A stretch of 64,000 nucleotides of DNA from Pseudopithomyces maydicus (Eukaryota > Ascomycota > Dothideomycetes > Pleosporales > Didymosphaeriaceae), in NCBI GenBank assembly GCA_026873275.1, contig JANTUC010000002.1:3100001-3164000 (forward strand). The letters are read 5' to 3'. A model generated the notes under the pieces. It worked only from the letters and a program-made list of their open reading frames with translations. It ran no database searches and had not been told where the DNA came from. A program made the translations under genes and the position numbers. Shown in pieces: positions 34,853 through 46,892 of this stretch. Position 1 is the first letter of the stretch; every line of letters starts with the position of its first letter.

Positions 34853-35365
34853 AAGGATTCACGCCACCACGGGAATAACCATAGGCTAGTCTCTATCGTA
34901 GTAGTAAACAGGGCTGAATCATGCCTTTTGATCTGCCGTGGTGGGTCGTGATAAACATCCCTGTAGCTTGTCGCATCGGTATTCGTCTAGTTATTGCCCA
35001 CCTCAGGTTAAGAATGTTCTTATTATGGACCCCCAAGCCATCAGTTACCCCTACAACTCCGACGCCTAACTAACGGTCCACTAGTACACTGGCTCCCACG
35101 GACTCTGCAGGGAGACATGGGGCGCCCGCGGTTCGGGCCTCTCTGGGCGTACGATCTACCCTCCGCGCCTCGCCAGAGCTCTTAATAACACGCAATAGAC
35201 CATACGGAATGTTCAGGACACGCAGAAAGTTCGGAATTTAGACTGCTGCGCAACTCTGGGTCACGCTCGTCTATACACCCTTGTGTCCCACCCACCAGAC
35301 CTACGGTCTTCTTTTGACAACTCACGTTTCTTTTGGGACGCGGGCTCGACGCTCTTTTCGCCACA
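34853..35365. other. Intergenic, no gene seen
   Basis: 3' end of the CMD-like gene and promoter of the rhodopsin-like gene. Nothing recognised. Confidence 0.5.
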
Positions 35366-36704
35366 ATGAAGGACATGCTCACATCACTCCTGGATCACGG
35401 CGGTGCTACCATCGTCGTCGCCACAATCTTCGTCACATTGACTACCATCGGAGTGGCTCTGCGTCTGGCTACGAACTGGAGTACCAAAGCCAAGTATGGC
35501 TGGGGTGAGGCGTGTATCGTCATTGCGCAGATGCTGTTTTATGCTCAGTACGGTGTACAAATTCATGGCATTGTCGAGGGGCGAAAGATGAAAAGTCTGA
35601 TGGATGTGCAATATCTGACGCCTTATTTGCGTGTAAGTAGATCCACAGATCGGTCATTGAAAACCAAGCTCATTTATATTTTAGGGTGTCTACATTGCTG
35701 GAGAGTTCTACTTCCCTCTCATCTTCTTCACAAACATGTCGATCCTTTTCCTATACCGACGCCTGTTCCCTGTTCAGAGCTTTAAGCGCATTACCACGAT
35801 TCTGATGGTCGCTCACGGACTATGGGTTGTTCCAGCCATCGCAGCAGAAACAGCGAGTAAGTATTTCCCTTTCTCTGAATCCTGTTCCCAAGAGTTGGAT
35901 TAAGGTTTTCGGAACACCCTGGTCGCCGTCGGCAATGATTGCATGTCGATTTCCACGTTGCGAATATGCTATGCATCCTTGTGCATTTTACCGTACGAAA
36001 TGCAGGCAGACGCGCGCGTATCGGACTTTGCACAATCACGAATTGCGCTGACCCAATGCAGTGTGCTCTCCTCCCAGCGTGCTCTGGGAAGCTCCTCTGT
36101 TGATCCCGGAGAAATGTTTTTTCTACAGCACGTTCTTTATCGTCATGTGCAGCACTGAGCTTTTCCTGGACATATGCGTCCTTGCGCTGCCGCTTTTCTA
36201 CGTGTCGCGTCTCAAGCTTGCATGGGCGCGTAAAGTAGAGCTATCGTTCATCTTCCTTCTCGGCGGACTGTAAGTTATTCACCAATAGCTTGCATTCCAA
36301 GATTCATGGGCTAACACACGTGAAGGGTCGTCATCACCGGTATCATTCGTATCCTCAAGTCCGCTGAGGCTGGCGTGCAGGCCATCGACTTCGTCCTCGA
36401 CATGTTATGGCTCGATGTCCACTCCGGCATCGCCATTCTTTGCGCATGCCTTCCTACCTACCGCCCTCTGATCGTCAAGTCCGCTGCCTTCTTATCTTCG
36501 CACGGAAGCAAGCTCTTCAGCTCGCGTGGCAGTTCCTCCGCGAAGAGCTCTGGCAAGAGCGGAAACTCAAGCTCTACGGGAGGAAAGGGTTTGAGCGACG
36601 GAACCATCGGAAGTGGCGGTGGCTACAAGAGGTATGAAAAGTTCGGAAGTGTCGATGATGAGGTGCAGTTAGTCGGGCTGCCCCGTGGCGCCGATCAGGT
36701 TTAG
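35366..36704 (+). CDS. Rhodopsin-like fungal integral membrane protein (SAT4-type)
   Basis: Four exons: 35366-35632, 35685-35856, 36062-36269 and 36326-36704; 341 aa. Hydrophobic helices: GATIVVATIFVTLTTIGVALRL; the family-typical KYGWGEACIVIAQMLFYAQYG; YIAGEFYFPLIFFTNMSILFLYRRLFP; ILMVAHGLWVVPAIAAE; FYSTFFIVMCSTELFLDICVLALPLFYV; KVELSFIFLLGGLVVITGIIRILK; LDVHSGIAILCACLPTYRPL. This is the layout of the fungal rhodopsin-like domain family. The C-terminal tail (about 70 residues) is rich in Ser and Gly. Intron 2 (205 bases) is unusually long and could hide a small exon, but frame is kept without one. Role unknown; such proteins are common near effector and metabolite genes. Confidence 0.85.
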
Positions 36705-37991
36705 ATTGTCTGGATTGTATTGCGGAGGTTCTGTTGGGCGATGTTGCTTTTACTCTATACCATGACATACGTGTAACCTTAGGAGGGCGTTAGTGAAACT
36801 TGTAACGATAGCAATGGATAAATGTACCTTTCTGTACACGCAACCTTCGAGGTGCAGCTCAGTGAACAATATACCAAGTGTCTCTAACTTGAGTGAAAGT
36901 AGTGAAGAAAGTTGCTTTTCTAGTCTCTAGTCACCAACACGAAATTTTTTAAGCCTGAAGTGACTATTGATGGCGTTGATCAAAAAGCCTCTTTTCGATA
37001 TTGCTCTTCCTGGAACGAAGCTACGTTGTCAAAGAGACGGGACTAATATGTATGCATTACGTATATGCGTCTATAACTCACATCATTCGAAGTCAAAATA
37101 CCATATAGCTCGGTGTAGGAACAATGTTTTGTTCTTCGAAAAGGTTGCAGCAGAGTAGCTGACTAGGTGAATAGAAACAATAGATCCTCTCTTTTCACCT
37201 TCATCCGCAGTGTCTCTACGAGTTCAGAATCGAGGTAATTCTAAGAACTGTACATAAATGATCCATAACGCTCCAACTGCAATTACGGTAACCCACAAAC
37301 CACTTCAAGCCTCCATAAACACATTCAAGGCATTTAATTGTACACTTAGTGCTACAAGCCCTCCTAATCATTGAAACCGGCCAATCTCTAGACTTGGCCC
37401 ACCCTAGTTCTGATATCATCCGTCCCCTCCACCACTTTCATCAATCCATCGCCTGCATCTACTCACTACTCACCATCTTGATCCGGAGAGGGTTTGTAAT
37501 ATTCCGCTGCTCATATCCCTCGGATCAAGAGGGATATCCCAATTCTACTCGTTCGGATCGGTTTGACTTTTGTCGCTGTGTACGCGCGTCCGTATTGAAT
37601 CCTGAGTCGAAAGGGGGTCCTAGAATCCTTGTATCTCTTTCCCTCAATCGTCATAAGAGGGGTTGACAGCTTTTGATCGATTATGCGTTTTCATCCAGTC
37701 AGCTACTCTGCTGCCACTTTCCAAAAACATAAAACACATCTCTTTCCCATTCATACAAGGATAGCTGGCCTACTCAGCCATCCCATTTATCGTGAGCTTG
37801 CGAGCGTTCCGCAAGATTATCAACCCGCTCGACACTAGCAGCCTCAGCAGCTTCAGTAGCCCATTTTGCGCGCGCAAGATCGCAGAACCACCTTTCATAC
37901 CATGACTTCAAATTCTTCTAGAAACCGTATGTGAGTCCAGGTCGAAGAATTGACCCATTCTTTAATACACCGAGGAAAATCATCCAGCACC
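36705..37991. other. Intergenic, no gene seen
   Basis: About 1.3 kb between convergent genes. Only short chance frames; no repeat or RNA gene recognised. Confidence 0.5.
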
Positions 37992-39703
37992 TCAGGTATT
38001 CCGAACAGGATAATACGTATGCCACATCCCATCATCGTAGACCTGCGTGCTACTCTGCGGGCTCGCCGTCACCACCACCGTGACGAACACCACCGAGGCT
38101 GCGGTCGAAACTCCGGTCGGAAGCTTCGTCGCGGAGTTCTGGCCCGATATCGGTATCGAAGATCCTGTTGGATTTTGGACAGGCGCAGGTGTGCTTGTAT
38201 CCGTCGATGTTGATGATGAGTTTGAAAAGCTCGATGTAGGCGTGTTACTAGTGATCAGCGATGAAGACGCTTTAGATTTATGCGAGTCTGTTCCTGATAT
38301 TGAAGATGGCTGTGAGCTTGAATAGCTTATTACCCTTACCGATGTGGATGATGCAGACGCAGACGTGGTGGTATCCAACGTATCCGATGACACCGCCCGG
38401 CTCGTGTTAGAGGTAACCGTCAAAAAACTGCTGCTCGACCGGGGAATTTTCTTCACCATTGTTTCCACGACGGTCACAAGTGTTGTCTGTGTAAAGGTCA
38501 TCGAATACGCGACTTCAAACGGAATGATATCCAACGACTGCACGGAGGCACCCGTATCGTCCGTCGAAGAAGCCGTTTCCGCGCTTTGGGACAAAGTCTC
38601 CGCCTCTTTTGTCGAAGCCGAAGCCGGTGCCTCCGCCGTCGTCGTACCTTCTTCATGCCGCACGGTCGAACGCCCCTCCACCTCCGTAACAACCAGCGTA
38701 CTCACCGTCCTCACCGTCACCAGCGTAGAAGCCCACACCACAACCCTCCACGTCCCAATCTCCCCACTCCCCGTCGACGAGCTAACCACCTTCCCACTCC
38801 CCTTCCCCGCGCTGCAATCCCCCCTCCTCGCACACCCCGCCATCGGATCCTTCCCATGCCTCCTGTCGTCCGTCTCCGTCTCCGGCGCCGTCCTCCTCTT
38901 GTACGCCTCGGGGTCATTAATATCGTCGGCTGAGATATCCGCGATGATGCACCGCAGCTTGCGCACGCCGTGCTTGAAATAGTCGCCCAGCTCTTGCTTC
39001 ACACCGTGGTACTCGGCGCCCGCGTGCACGATGCAGTACCCCTCGGGCGCGACGTTGCTGTGGGCGTTGTACATCCACATGCCGCCGTCCGGGGCGGCCG
39101 TTACGTTGTTTCCGAGGCGGTCCTTGTGCTCGTCTTGTTTGTGGAGGATCCAGTGGAAGGGGGCGAGGGCGTCAGAGTGGAAGCTGATGGATACTGCGTC
39201 AGCCTCGTGTATCCATGCTCCATAATCTGGAGGCAACATATATACATATATACATATATACATATATACATATATACATATATACATATATACATATATA
39301 CATATATACATATACATATACATATACACACACATATAAACACACACCATACTTACTGCATATCAAAAACCTCAATATCCTCCGCGTTATACCGCACATT
39401 CGCACTACACGCTCTATCGCACCCATACAAATCGCTACAATCGCTCGGGGCGCGACACCCCACCTCGCCCTCGGGTATCTGGTCGTCGCCCAGCTTCTCG
39501 GTCCAATCGCGGCGCTTGAACCGCGGCGCAGCCTCGACCTGCGCCCAGGAGGGCGCCTTGTCGCTGTCGTTGAACACGCGGTACGCCCAGTCTTGGTACT
39601 TGCTCGGGTCGAAGGGGCCCTCGAAGTAGATGTCGAAGTTGGCCCGGGCGCCTGGGAGCAGTGGGGCGCTGATCGCAATCGCGAGTGGGAGGGGGAGGTG
39701 CAT
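37992..39703 (-). CDS. Secreted protein with Ser/Thr-rich C-terminal half, unknown function
   Basis: Two exons read from the right, 39703-39357 and 39183-37992; 512 aa. Signal peptide MHLPLPLAIAISAPLLPGARA. The compact N-terminal domain (about residues 22-230) starts NFDIYFEGPFD and has cysteines in VGCRAPSDCSDLYGCDRAC; further on are MWMYNAHSN and CIVHAGAEYHGVKQE. The remaining half is dominated by Ser, Thr, Val and Ala, as in O-glycosylated wall or adhesion proteins, with no clear GPI signal at the end. The intron (39184-39356) contains a hexanucleotide microsatellite. The acceptor at 39184 was chosen because it is the one that keeps frame; an acceptor nearer the repeat leads to an early stop. 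Family not recognised. Confidence 0.7.
39236..39346. repeat. (TATACA)n / (TATATG)n microsatellite
   Basis: About 17 near-perfect copies of a TATACA-type hexamer, grading into TATACACACA. It lies wholly inside the intron of the Ser/Thr-rich secreted-protein gene. Confidence 0.95.
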
Positions 39704-40922
39704 GGTGGGGGATAAGGTTTGGTTAGGTTGGGGGTGGGTTGTATGTATGTATGGGGGTTGGGGTGGGGGTGGAGTTAGGTGGTCTGGGTGGTGGGGTTGT
39801 GTGGCATGGTAATTGAGTGTTTGTATGTGTATCTCTGTGTCTTTCTTCTTGAAAGGTCGTTGTTTTGTCCAGAAACTGCTGATGTTCAGTAAAGGACTTG
39901 ACCTCCTGAATGTTGGTCTCGATGGACCCTGGGTCTTGGCAATATACCTAGGTATGTACCTAGTGTATAGCTTCGATTTCTAAGACATGTAGGAGGTCGT
40001 TCCGATGGCGAAGATGTGTTTTCAGCCGGTGGAATGGCATTTGGACATGCGAATCTCTCATTCTGGTCCAGTGTTGCGAAGGAAAGTGTGGCAACTTACT
40101 GGGTGCTTGAATCCGAGTTTCGTTATAGTGTTTCAAAAAATAGGCAGGCGCGACCTGGAATTAGAAATGAACTCCAGTGTGATGTTTTCTGTCGACTGGT
40201 TCTAGATTGTCAAAAGTCAGGCTGACTATTATTCCTTATCGTCGATGTAGACCGGTTTCCGATACGCGCGTTGTTGGGTTGTATGCTAGATGTGCCGGAT
40301 TGTTTAGCAGGGCGACTTGATGAAGCTTATTTAGTTCAAGTGGCGTAGCTTAATATCTGAGACATTGCAACGTCACTGCTCTCTTTCATGGCAGATGGTG
40401 TAACAAAGGTAGGCGAGCAATAGTATTATTCAGTGTAATAAAGCAATGAGCATATCTGATAAAGAAAATGCACACAAAAGTTGGTCATGCATCCACGACG
40501 TAAAGAGCTTACTTAATTATGGATTGTATATACTATTGTAGTAGCAAAGGGAACGAATGTTCAAATGCCAAAAAATAATATCTTACTCCACCCCGTGCAA
40601 TTGGACACCGCCAATAATTCACCTGCGATAATTATATAGCTTCCTCCTCGCACTGCCACAACGCATGATAGCAAGCCCATTGAACTGGTGTTAAGATGCG
40701 GGAGAAATGCCCCATACATCACTATATGTGTAGGATCAATCTACAGGCCGAACCCTGATCTTCTACAGTACAGCACGGGAGGAATGCCCCGCACATCACT
40801 ACATGCCGAGGACAAGTTTATGGACCGAACCTTGCCCTTCTGCAGTACAGCACGTCTAACCAACCCAACAAGATAATAATAATCTACAATCACACCTCAC
40901 CCCATACTTCCCGATCCGACCT
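39704..40922. other. Intergenic, G/T-rich leader and a tandem repeat
   Basis: The first 110 bases are G/T-rich (C/A-rich on the strand of the secreted-protein gene), which fits a fungal pyrimidine-rich leader. A 77-base tandem duplication lies at 40699-40852. No gene seen. Confidence 0.5.
40699..40852. repeat. Two-copy 77-base tandem repeat, diverged
   Basis: Units at 40699-40775 and 40776-40852 both begin CGGGAGAAATGCCCC or CGGGAGGAATGCCCC and end CAGTACAGCA. By eye the differences are mostly C/T and A/G transitions. Confidence 0.8.
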
Positions 40923-42465
40923 CTACCTCTCCGCCTCCTCCAGCGCTCTCCCCTCCGCCCACCCCACCCACCTCCTCACCACCCCATCCACATCCTTGAC
41001 CCCCTCCCTCGTCGCCTCCACCTCAAACCACTCCCTATGCTCCTTCCCACACGCCTCACACTTCTTAATCACCCTCTTATCCGCCAGCTCGATATGAATC
41101 AGACGCTCCACCCTATGCACAAACGGCACCTTCCTATGCACCTCACTCGCACTCGCCTGCCTCGACGCCTGCGGCGACCCCCGCGGACTCGCCCCAGGCG
41201 ACGCTCCCGGCGACGCACCCGGCGACGCCCGCGGGGACGGCCCCGGCGTCGACGGCACATACGGGTAGTACCGGACCAGCGAGAGGTCGTACCCGCACTG
41301 GCGCGTCCATTCGTGCATGCGGCGGGTGACGTTGTTGGCGCGGCCGATCTTCAGGAGTATGGTGTTTTTCTCGGCGTCTTTCGTGGTACTCCCGCTTTCC
41401 CGCGCTGTTCCAACCCCAGCCCCAGCCCCAGCCCCAGCACCAGCACCGGAAACAGCGCGCTCCCGCCGCACAGAATACTGCCGCAGCACGTCCGACGTCG
41501 CGCGCCCGCGCCCGTGCCGCGACGGCGGGACAAGCAGGTCCGACGCCGTGCGCGCGGGTGCGGGGCCCGCGGCTTCGGGCGTCAGCCAGAAGATGTAGAT
41601 GTAGCCCTCCTCGTCTTTTTGCGATATTGGCTTTGCGAGTTCGGCGGCGAGGGCGGATGAGGTCTGCTGGGGGAGGGACGCGGGTATGAGTTGGGATGGG
41701 CTCTTTGGGTGTTTCGAGGGGACGGGTTTGCGGGGTGGTGTCGATGGTGCTGGTGCTGGCGCTGGTGCTGGTACCGTGTTGCTAGCTGGCTGGGGACGCG
41801 GTTTCGAGGTCGATGGTCGGGGGCTTCGGCCATGGGCGGGGAGCAGCGTGCGGGCGCTTGTGGCGGTCGTTGTCGTCGGGGGAGCCGCAGCAGAGGGAGG
41901 CCCAGAAGCTGTGTTTGCGGGGCGGGGGCCGCGACTCGGGGCGGTAGGCGGGGCGTTTTCGGCGCTCCGCCATGACGTCGCTGGGGACGGAGAGGAGGGG
42001 CCTTGCACTTGGTCCCAGGTGGGTGGGCGGTTGATCTTGCGGGGGGCCGGGCGGACGACGCGTCTGGTTTGTTCTGCTTGCGTCGGCGCTGGGGTGCTGG
42101 GGTGTGCTCTGGCTCGGCGACGTCGAGGACGCCGAGACGGGCGACGAGGGTGTCGATGCTGTTCCTTTCTTGGAGGGGTATAGTTGTGTGTCTTGGGCGC
42201 TGGCTCCTGGGGCGTTGGCTGCCATGAGGTGCTCGGCCTGGTCCTTGTGCTGCCAGCAGAAAAATGCTGCCGCGCCCGTCTCTTCCTCGTCATCGTCGCT
42301 CACGACGGATGCAACTGCCAGTACGCCGCCATTGTGCGAGGTGTCTTTAGCATCGATTGCGCGCCTGCACGGTCGTCCAGACTTGGTGATGCCTTTGCAT
42401 GTCGTCGCCGGGTTTCGCGAATCGGAGCGCGGTATGAGGGATTCCGGTGTGCGGCCAGTAAACAT
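40923..42465 (-). CDS. T5orf172/GIY-YIG-like domain protein (Mug113 type), frame break
   Basis: N-terminal part from the ATG at 42465 (MFTGRTPESLIPRSDSRN) contains TTCKGITKSGRPCRRAI, a zinc-ribbon-like start of this fungal family. A low-complexity Pro/Ser/Thr linker and HSFWASLCCGSPDD follow. The C-terminal domain is in another frame: EGYIYIFWLT, NTILLKIGRANNVTRRMHEWTRQCGYDLSLVRYYPY, ERLIHIELADKRVIKKCEACGKEHREWFEV, the T5orf172 (GIY-YIG-like) signature. The switch lies between about 41790 and 41890; no good donor-acceptor pair was found there. The region has several C runs on the coding strand, and two undercalled bases would explain the shift. An intron from GTCCCC (about 41798) is possible but weak. 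Tandem GASP-type and Gly/Ala repeats interrupt the domain. Function unknown. Confidence 0.7.
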
Positions 42466-45213
42466 TGCCAATCGCGTCTTCTGTTATAGAGGAGGTAGGA
42501 CTGTGAAGCTGTAGAGCCGGTGCTATTCAAAGCGGTGAATCCAACGATACTGTCTCTAAAATATATATCAGTGCAAAAAATATATATGAAATATGACTCT
42601 TAAACAAGGTGAAAGTAAGAGCGCTGTGTGAATTCACAACGAGCGTCACAACAAGCGTCACGGAAGCAATGCAAGAGAGGAAAGAAGCCAAGGAAACAGG
42701 ATTGACGTGTATGATGCATTCTGAGGCTATGTAAGCGCCGAAACAGGGTTGCTGTCTCGCTGTGGGGTGAAAGAGATGGCGGGCCGCCAACTCGAGTCAA
42801 CGTCGCGTGGCAGACGCGAGGCTTAGTCAAGCACCGCCACAATTGGCGCCACACCTGTGGCTGGGTCGGCTGTTGATAGCCGAGTGGGCGGATGTGGCGC
42901 AGCTTACCTTGCACTTATGTACATCAGTATAGGTATATACCTACATATACACACGGACCCCTCCTCCGGCGACATGTGATTCCAACGGCCCTCAAAGGCC
43001 GGAGTACATACGTCCTCGCCATATCAGCACCCATGACAGCGAGCGTTATGTAAACGACCATGCGCCCTACCTGCCAGTGTTGAGGCGCCGACTTTATCAG
43101 CCCTGATACGATACGGCCCCAGCCTAACCGTCAGATAAACCAAAAAATATCGCATCAGATTAATAACGGTTTGCCCCCTACAATCGACGGCATATCTCAC
43201 GATGCCCAAAACTGCCGCTTTGAGTAGTGTCAGCCTGGCACAACAACACACATCTACAGTAGTCGCCTCCGCCCTCCTTCCCTCCTACGGGGTAAGATCA
43301 AACGCAGTCCACAAATGACCCACTTCCGTGCCCCGGCGCACTGCGCGCATTCGCCCTGCGCGCTCCACGGCGATTGTGCTAAGAGCGCATGTTGCCCGAT
43401 TCCTTGACGTCAAGGAGAGGCGCCGCAGGCTACACGGCAGACTCCCTATCTATACATCAAGCGCCTTGACAGCCGGCCAAAATGCATCGCTCTCAGAGGG
43501 CGGCGCTTGTAACAAGGTGCCTAAAATTAGCAACGTGTATGGAAACACGTGGTAAGCGTACCTAAGCTACCCGACCACAGATGCATGCATACATTATACT
43601 CGGTCTCCACTAACAAGCATGCACCGACGACATAATACCTGATTTACGTCTTGGGGTTCGGAGATATCAAGCGGACATATGCGGCTAGTGTAGCTCTATG
43701 CATGTACCTATGCGTGTATGGATTTCTCGATTGTTTTGGCGTTGGGTAGGTATACTCCCCCGCATTCTGTGAGGCTGACACCCGTGCATGCTGGGTCGTA
43801 GCGATGTCATATATGTATGTATGTGCGATATATCAGGCTGGCATGCGTTACTACGTAGGTAGAGGGCTGACGTCTCCTGTAGAGAGCTTTGTGTATAATA
43901 TAGTGGGGAGGTCGGACAAGGTTCAGGTTGTTTATGGTTGTGTGACGCGCGGGCTCCAAGTGCCCCGTTCGGGGAGGAAGCCGAGGAAGCGTCTCGAGGT
44001 TGTGGGATGGGCGTTGAGGTGTCGTGGAATGTTGGATCGGAGGGTTTCGTGTTATTTGATGAGACTAGGTACTAGGTTAGTATGTCTTTGACGCCCAATC
44101 TCTTGTATGGTGATGCGGCAATTGAGGCTTTTGCGAGATGATAGAGCGAGAACTATATGTGCATAAACCATTTCCGCGACTGCACCCACAGCATATTTAC
44201 CACATATACATATAGTTAAGCAATTAATACCTAGCATAAGCTGTCGTGCTCGTTGTAGGGATGGGTTATTGTGAATGAATGATTCGGTCATTGGATACGG
44301 AGCCGAAGGGATCCGTCGGGCACTCCCGTCGTTCCTGGTAATAAGGCCATCAATAATCTCGCTGATAAATCCGTACGCAGACTAACAGTCTTCTGAACAC
44401 TCAATTGCATCGGTTCCTGCCGATCTTGGTCTTCGATCAACACAGACATAGACATGTTCCGACCGCACACTTCGCGACGATCAATCGCACAAGCCGTTCA
44501 AATCCAAACGCGCCACACTATGTCTGACGCGACAGTGGAACGTGCAAGCGTGAGATGTCACCCCAAAGCCAGCAGTGGGTTCTGCCGTGCACCGTACGAG
44601 TCGGCGTTCGGCGGGCGCTCGCCCGTCACGTGAATAAGATTGGCAGGAGCGCTACCATCCCACCGCACGTTTGATCTCCAACATGTTCATCTCAAGACCC
44701 ACATCGCTGCAGTCTTTCATCTCGCCAAGCGGCATGCCGATCCCCGAAAGATGCAAGTCTAGAACGGTGGCGCTCGCAAATGCGCGGCAAAGGCCCCTTC
44801 GCCCTGCAGACCGTCCACCGCGAGATGAGACCCGTGATGTGCGCTCCACCGCGGAGCCGTAAATTTCCACAAGCATGGGGATACCCGTTGATGAGCTGGT
44901 CAGTGCTGGGTATATGTATGTAGGTGGGTAGGGTGCGTCGCTCTCTTTTGTCTCGTCAGCCTCAACTTGGGTCCCTCACATTCGTTCACTCTCGCAAGCC
45001 GTGGTGCTGCGCTTCCATTCGTTGTGACTACGTCTTCACCCCGGGCAAACCTGCTCACATTCTCTCTTTGAACACACCCAATTAATTCCCTCCGCGAATT
45101 CCATATCAGCGCGCTAGTGCGTTTGCCCAAACTTCCCAGAACCAGTGGTACATCCAGATCAACCTCGCACATAAACAAAACCTCCGCACCCCAAAACAAC
45201 ACAAGCCCGCAAA
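42466..45213. other. Long intergenic region, no gene seen
   Basis: 2.7 kb between divergent genes, the largest gap in the window. Contains TATGTA-type short repeats near 42910-42950 and 43690-43830 but no recognisable gene, transposon or RNA. A GTTCAAATCC string at 44496-44505 resembles a tRNA B box, but I could not fold a tRNA around it. Confidence 0.45.
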
Positions 45214-46374
45214 ATGAAGTCTTTCCTCAGCATGCTGCCCCTCGCGGGACTCGCCCTTGCACAGGGCCAGTGTGCTCCCGGCATCACCGTCACCGAGACC
45301 TCGACCGAAAAAGTCACCGTCACGGTACAGCCAAGCTCGTACGTGGAGCCGTCTGCCATCGCGACGCCGAACTCGCAGGATACGAAGCCTTCCCCTTACT
45401 ACCCCATCGGCAACAGCACCGCCAATGGCCCGACCAACTACCCTACCCACACGCCCCAGGCACCCACCTCCATCGAGACCTACATCCTCCCCACCTCGGA
45501 CGTCATCTCCGCCTCTGTCTCCGTCTCCAGCTCCTCATCCAAGAAGGTCAAGACCATCTACGTCGTCCCCTCGCCAATTAACCCTCCATCATCCTCCCAA
45601 GCCGCCGCTGCTCCGGCCGCGACATCTCAAGCTGCTGTGTCCGCGCCCGTAGCCGATGCCCCTGCTCCTGCGCCCACGGCTGATGCCGATGTCGCTGATG
45701 TAGGCAAGACGAGCGCGAACGCCGTTACAGGCTCTGCCTCGTTCTACGGCGGCAACCTCGCCGGCGGAGCGTGCTCATTCTCCGGCTACACGCTGCCATC
45801 CAGCCTCTTCGGAACAGCCTTCGGAGGCACCTGGGATGCCTCCCAATGCGGTGCCTGCGTGTCCGTCACAAACGCCGCCGGAAAGAGCATCAAAGCCATG
45901 GTACGCACCTCCCCACACCCCTCCCCTCCCCCACCTGCACCCGACTAACCACGTGCCCCCCCAGATCGTCGACCAATGCCCCGAGTGCCCCAGCTCCAAA
46001 CTCGACCTCTTCGAATCCGCCTTCACGCAGCTCGGCTCCAAGTCCGCGGGCATCATCCCCATCAGCTACTCCGTCGTCCCCTGCGGCATCACGTCGCCGC
46101 TCGTGCTCAAGAACAAGGAGGGCACCTCCCCTACTGGTTCGCGATGCAGGTCATGAATGCCAACGTTGCGGTCGCCTCGCTGTCGGTGTCGACGGATGGC
46201 GGGAACACGTGGAAGGCGACGACGCGCAGCAAGTACAATTTCTTTGAGAACTCGGCTGGCTTTGGGACGAGCACGGTGGATGTCAAGGTTACGGCTACGA
46301 ACGGGAAGAGCGTTGTTGTGAAGGGGGTTAGTGTGCAGGCGAATGCGGTGAAGACTGCGGGTGGGAACTTTTAG
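45214..46374 (+). CDS. Expansin-like secreted protein (DPBB plus C-terminal beta domain), one-base break
   Basis: Exon 1, 45214-45900, exon 2 from 45965; about 365 aa if one base is restored. Signal peptide MKSFLSMLPLAGLALAQGQC, then a Ser/Thr/Pro/Ala-rich linker of about 150 residues. The double-psi beta-barrel follows: TGSASFYGGNLAGGACSF, FGGTWDASQCGACVSVTN, IVDQCPECPSSKLDLFESAF, with the Asp of VDQCP. The C-terminal expansin-type domain has STDGGNTWKATTRSKYNFFENSAGFG. The two halves of exon 2 are in different frames; the switch falls at a CCCC run (46128-46131), and one more C joins them. Probably an assembly error. Expansin or loosenin-like proteins loosen wall polysaccharides without hydrolysis. 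Extracellular; independent of the PKS blocks. Confidence 0.85.
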
Positions 46375-46892
46375 ATGAGTTGAGGGTGTGAGGGAGAGTG
46401 TGGGATGGGACGCAAGGATAGGATGCAAGGATGGGATGTTATGATTACGGATTGATTGTTGAAGTTTAACTTCTAGTATATTTACCTTTCTGGTGGGGCG
46501 GGCGAGGGTTCCGCGGTTTTTTCTCTTCTGTTTCACTTCTCTGCGATGCTCCGTCGCGTGTGCGATGGGCGAGCGAGCGACATTGCCATGTGGCATGCGG
46601 TTAAAAATACATGCTTCGATGAAGCTTTTCCAATCTTAAAAATTTCCCCTGGCGACTTCATTCCGTTCCAATCAAGAACAACCACGCGACCATCCAACAG
46701 AGCACAATCGGGCACATTTCAAAGCATCACCAGCACAAGCAAGACATCTCATCCCCAAAGTTTATATAAGACAATCTAGCGAAATTATGTTGACAGTCCG
46801 CACGCTCCACAAGACCTCAGGCTCGCAAGATCATCACCCCACCGACACCACACTGAACGACGCCCCAACACCCCGCCGTCACCACCTGTAGC
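46375..46892. other. Intergenic between convergent genes
   Basis: No gene seen. Confidence 0.5.

Noticed and set aside
38344..38982. 212-codon frame on the + strand
   Set aside because: Mirror of the Ser/Thr-rich coding region on the other strand; low-complexity shadow.
39215..39715. Tyr/Ile/His repeat proteins across the microsatellite
   Set aside because: Product of translating a hexanucleotide repeat; the repeat is intronic.
41037..42183. Long Arg/Pro- and Gly/Ala-rich frames on the + strand
   Set aside because: Antisense shadows of the GC-rich T5orf172 gene.
44496..44505. tRNA B-box-like GTTCAAATCC
   Set aside because: No A box or cloverleaf could be built around it on either strand.
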